Assembly: GCF_007830115.1 (NCBI RefSeq)
Contig: NZ_VLKP01000010.1
Location: 1 to 64,000, forward strand
Source of the DNA: Aerolutibacter ruishenii
GTDB taxonomy: Bacteria > Pseudomonadota > Gammaproteobacteria > Xanthomonadales > Xanthomonadaceae
Direction of reading: 5' to 3'
Length of the DNA stretch: 64,000 bases
Below, piece by piece: positions 63,715-64,000 of the stretch. Numbering within the stretch: the stretch's first letter is position 1; each line of letters begins with the position of its first letter. The notes beneath the pieces are model-generated. The model saw only the letters and a program-made list of their open reading frames with translations, made no database searches and had not been told where the DNA came from. Made by a program: the position numbers and the translations under genes.

Positions 63715-64000
63715 TTACGGCGCGACCAGTACGGCGTCAAAGGCGTCCGCGCGGCCGTCATGCGGCGCGGCGGGAATGCCGAGCAGGCGGGTCAGCAGCG
63801 GGTAGACGTCGACGTTGTCCACCGGCGGCAGCACCCGGCCGGGCGCGAACGCCGGGCCGCGGGCGATGAACGTGGCGCGCATCGAGGGCAGCGCGGGATC
63901 AAAGCCGTGCGCGCCACCCAGACCCATCTGCCGGCGCTTCTCCGCATAGGCACGCGGCCGGGCCGACCAGCCTTCGTCCATCTGGCAGACGATCGAGGGC
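63715..64000 (-). CDS. Type I phosphodiesterase / nucleotide pyrophosphatase, C-terminal part
   Basis: Metal-dependent alkaline phosphatase superfamily enzyme. Only the last 94 codons are in the window; the frame is open to base 64000, so the ATG at 63981 is internal. Motifs match the NPP C-terminus: GGAHGFDPALPSMRATFIAR (metal-ligand His) and VDNVDVYPLLTRLLGIPAAP. Convergent with hutF, 31 bp between stops. Substrate cannot be told from this part. Confidence 0.85.
   Translation of the reverse strand, partial: PSIVCQMDEGWSARPRAYAEKRRQMGLGGAHGFDPALPSMRATFIARGPAFAPGRVLPPVDNVDVYPLLTRLLGIPAAPHDGRADAFDAVLVAP

Overview
The window looks like a chromosome segment of a GC-rich gammaproteobacterium of the Xanthomonadaceae (Lysobacter, Stenotrophomonas, Luteimonas or Xanthomonas type). 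Reasons: the S10-spc-alpha ribosomal operon layout with secY followed directly by rpsM and no rpmJ between them, the folC-SPOR-cvpA-purF order, a class II DAHP synthase, a tandem pair of S46 dipeptidyl-peptidases, and a DUF455 ferritin-like protein. The genus is not decided by the sequence alone. No CRISPR array, prophage, insertion sequence, tRNA or rRNA gene was seen.

Layout. 1-15205: the end of tuf, then the S10 operon (rpsJ to rpsQ), the spc operon (rplN to secY) and the alpha operon (rpsM to rplQ), all on +. Several junctions carry perfect GC hairpins in unusually long gaps. 15423-29914: housekeeping and metabolism: dsbB, class II DAHP synthase, a lipoprotein amidase, a DUF2127 membrane protein, typA, a cyclophilin, a class I aminotransferase, a membrane-anchored glutaredoxin-like protein, malate dehydrogenase, and a propionate/methylcitrate cluster prpE-prpB-prpC. 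29921-36737: a large inverted-repeat element, a frameshifted glutathione S-transferase, a SleB-type cell-wall hydrolase with a long structured leader, 2,4-dienoyl-CoA reductase, an OmpA-family porin, an exported unknown protein and an RsuA-type pseudouridine synthase. 37016-44277: threonine catabolism (tdh, a 34-codon membrane smORF, kbl) and two S46 peptidases predicted as DPP11-type and DPP7-type. 44523-53590: histidine phosphatase, folC, tandem-SPOR protein, cvpA, purF, a DUF455 protein, lpxH, gltX and zur. 53645-57381: a DUF1003 protein, a ZnuD-like TonB receptor divergent from a MerC-domain protein across a probable Zur box, and ribosomal protein THX. 57457-64000: a dipeptidase, hutI, ogt, an Ada-AlkA fusion, hutF and the end of a nucleotide pyrophosphatase/phosphodiesterase gene.

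How the genes work together. Three small circuits stand out. (1) zur (53093-53590), the Zur-box-like operator at 56594-56616, the His/Glu-loop receptor and the MerC-like protein look like a local zinc-limitation unit. (2) ogt is translationally coupled (ATGA) to an Ada N-domain/AlkA fusion, giving an alkylation-repair pair. (3) The two S46 peptidases together should release dipeptides with acidic or hydrophobic P1 residues, in keeping with a proteolytic, peptide-using lifestyle; hutI and hutF give part of histidine catabolism. The most novel-looking signals are the riboswitch-like leader before the cell-wall hydrolase gene (31383-31606), and palindromic intergenic elements at 29978-30038 and 49715-49783 that share loop length and much of the loop sequence although their stems differ.
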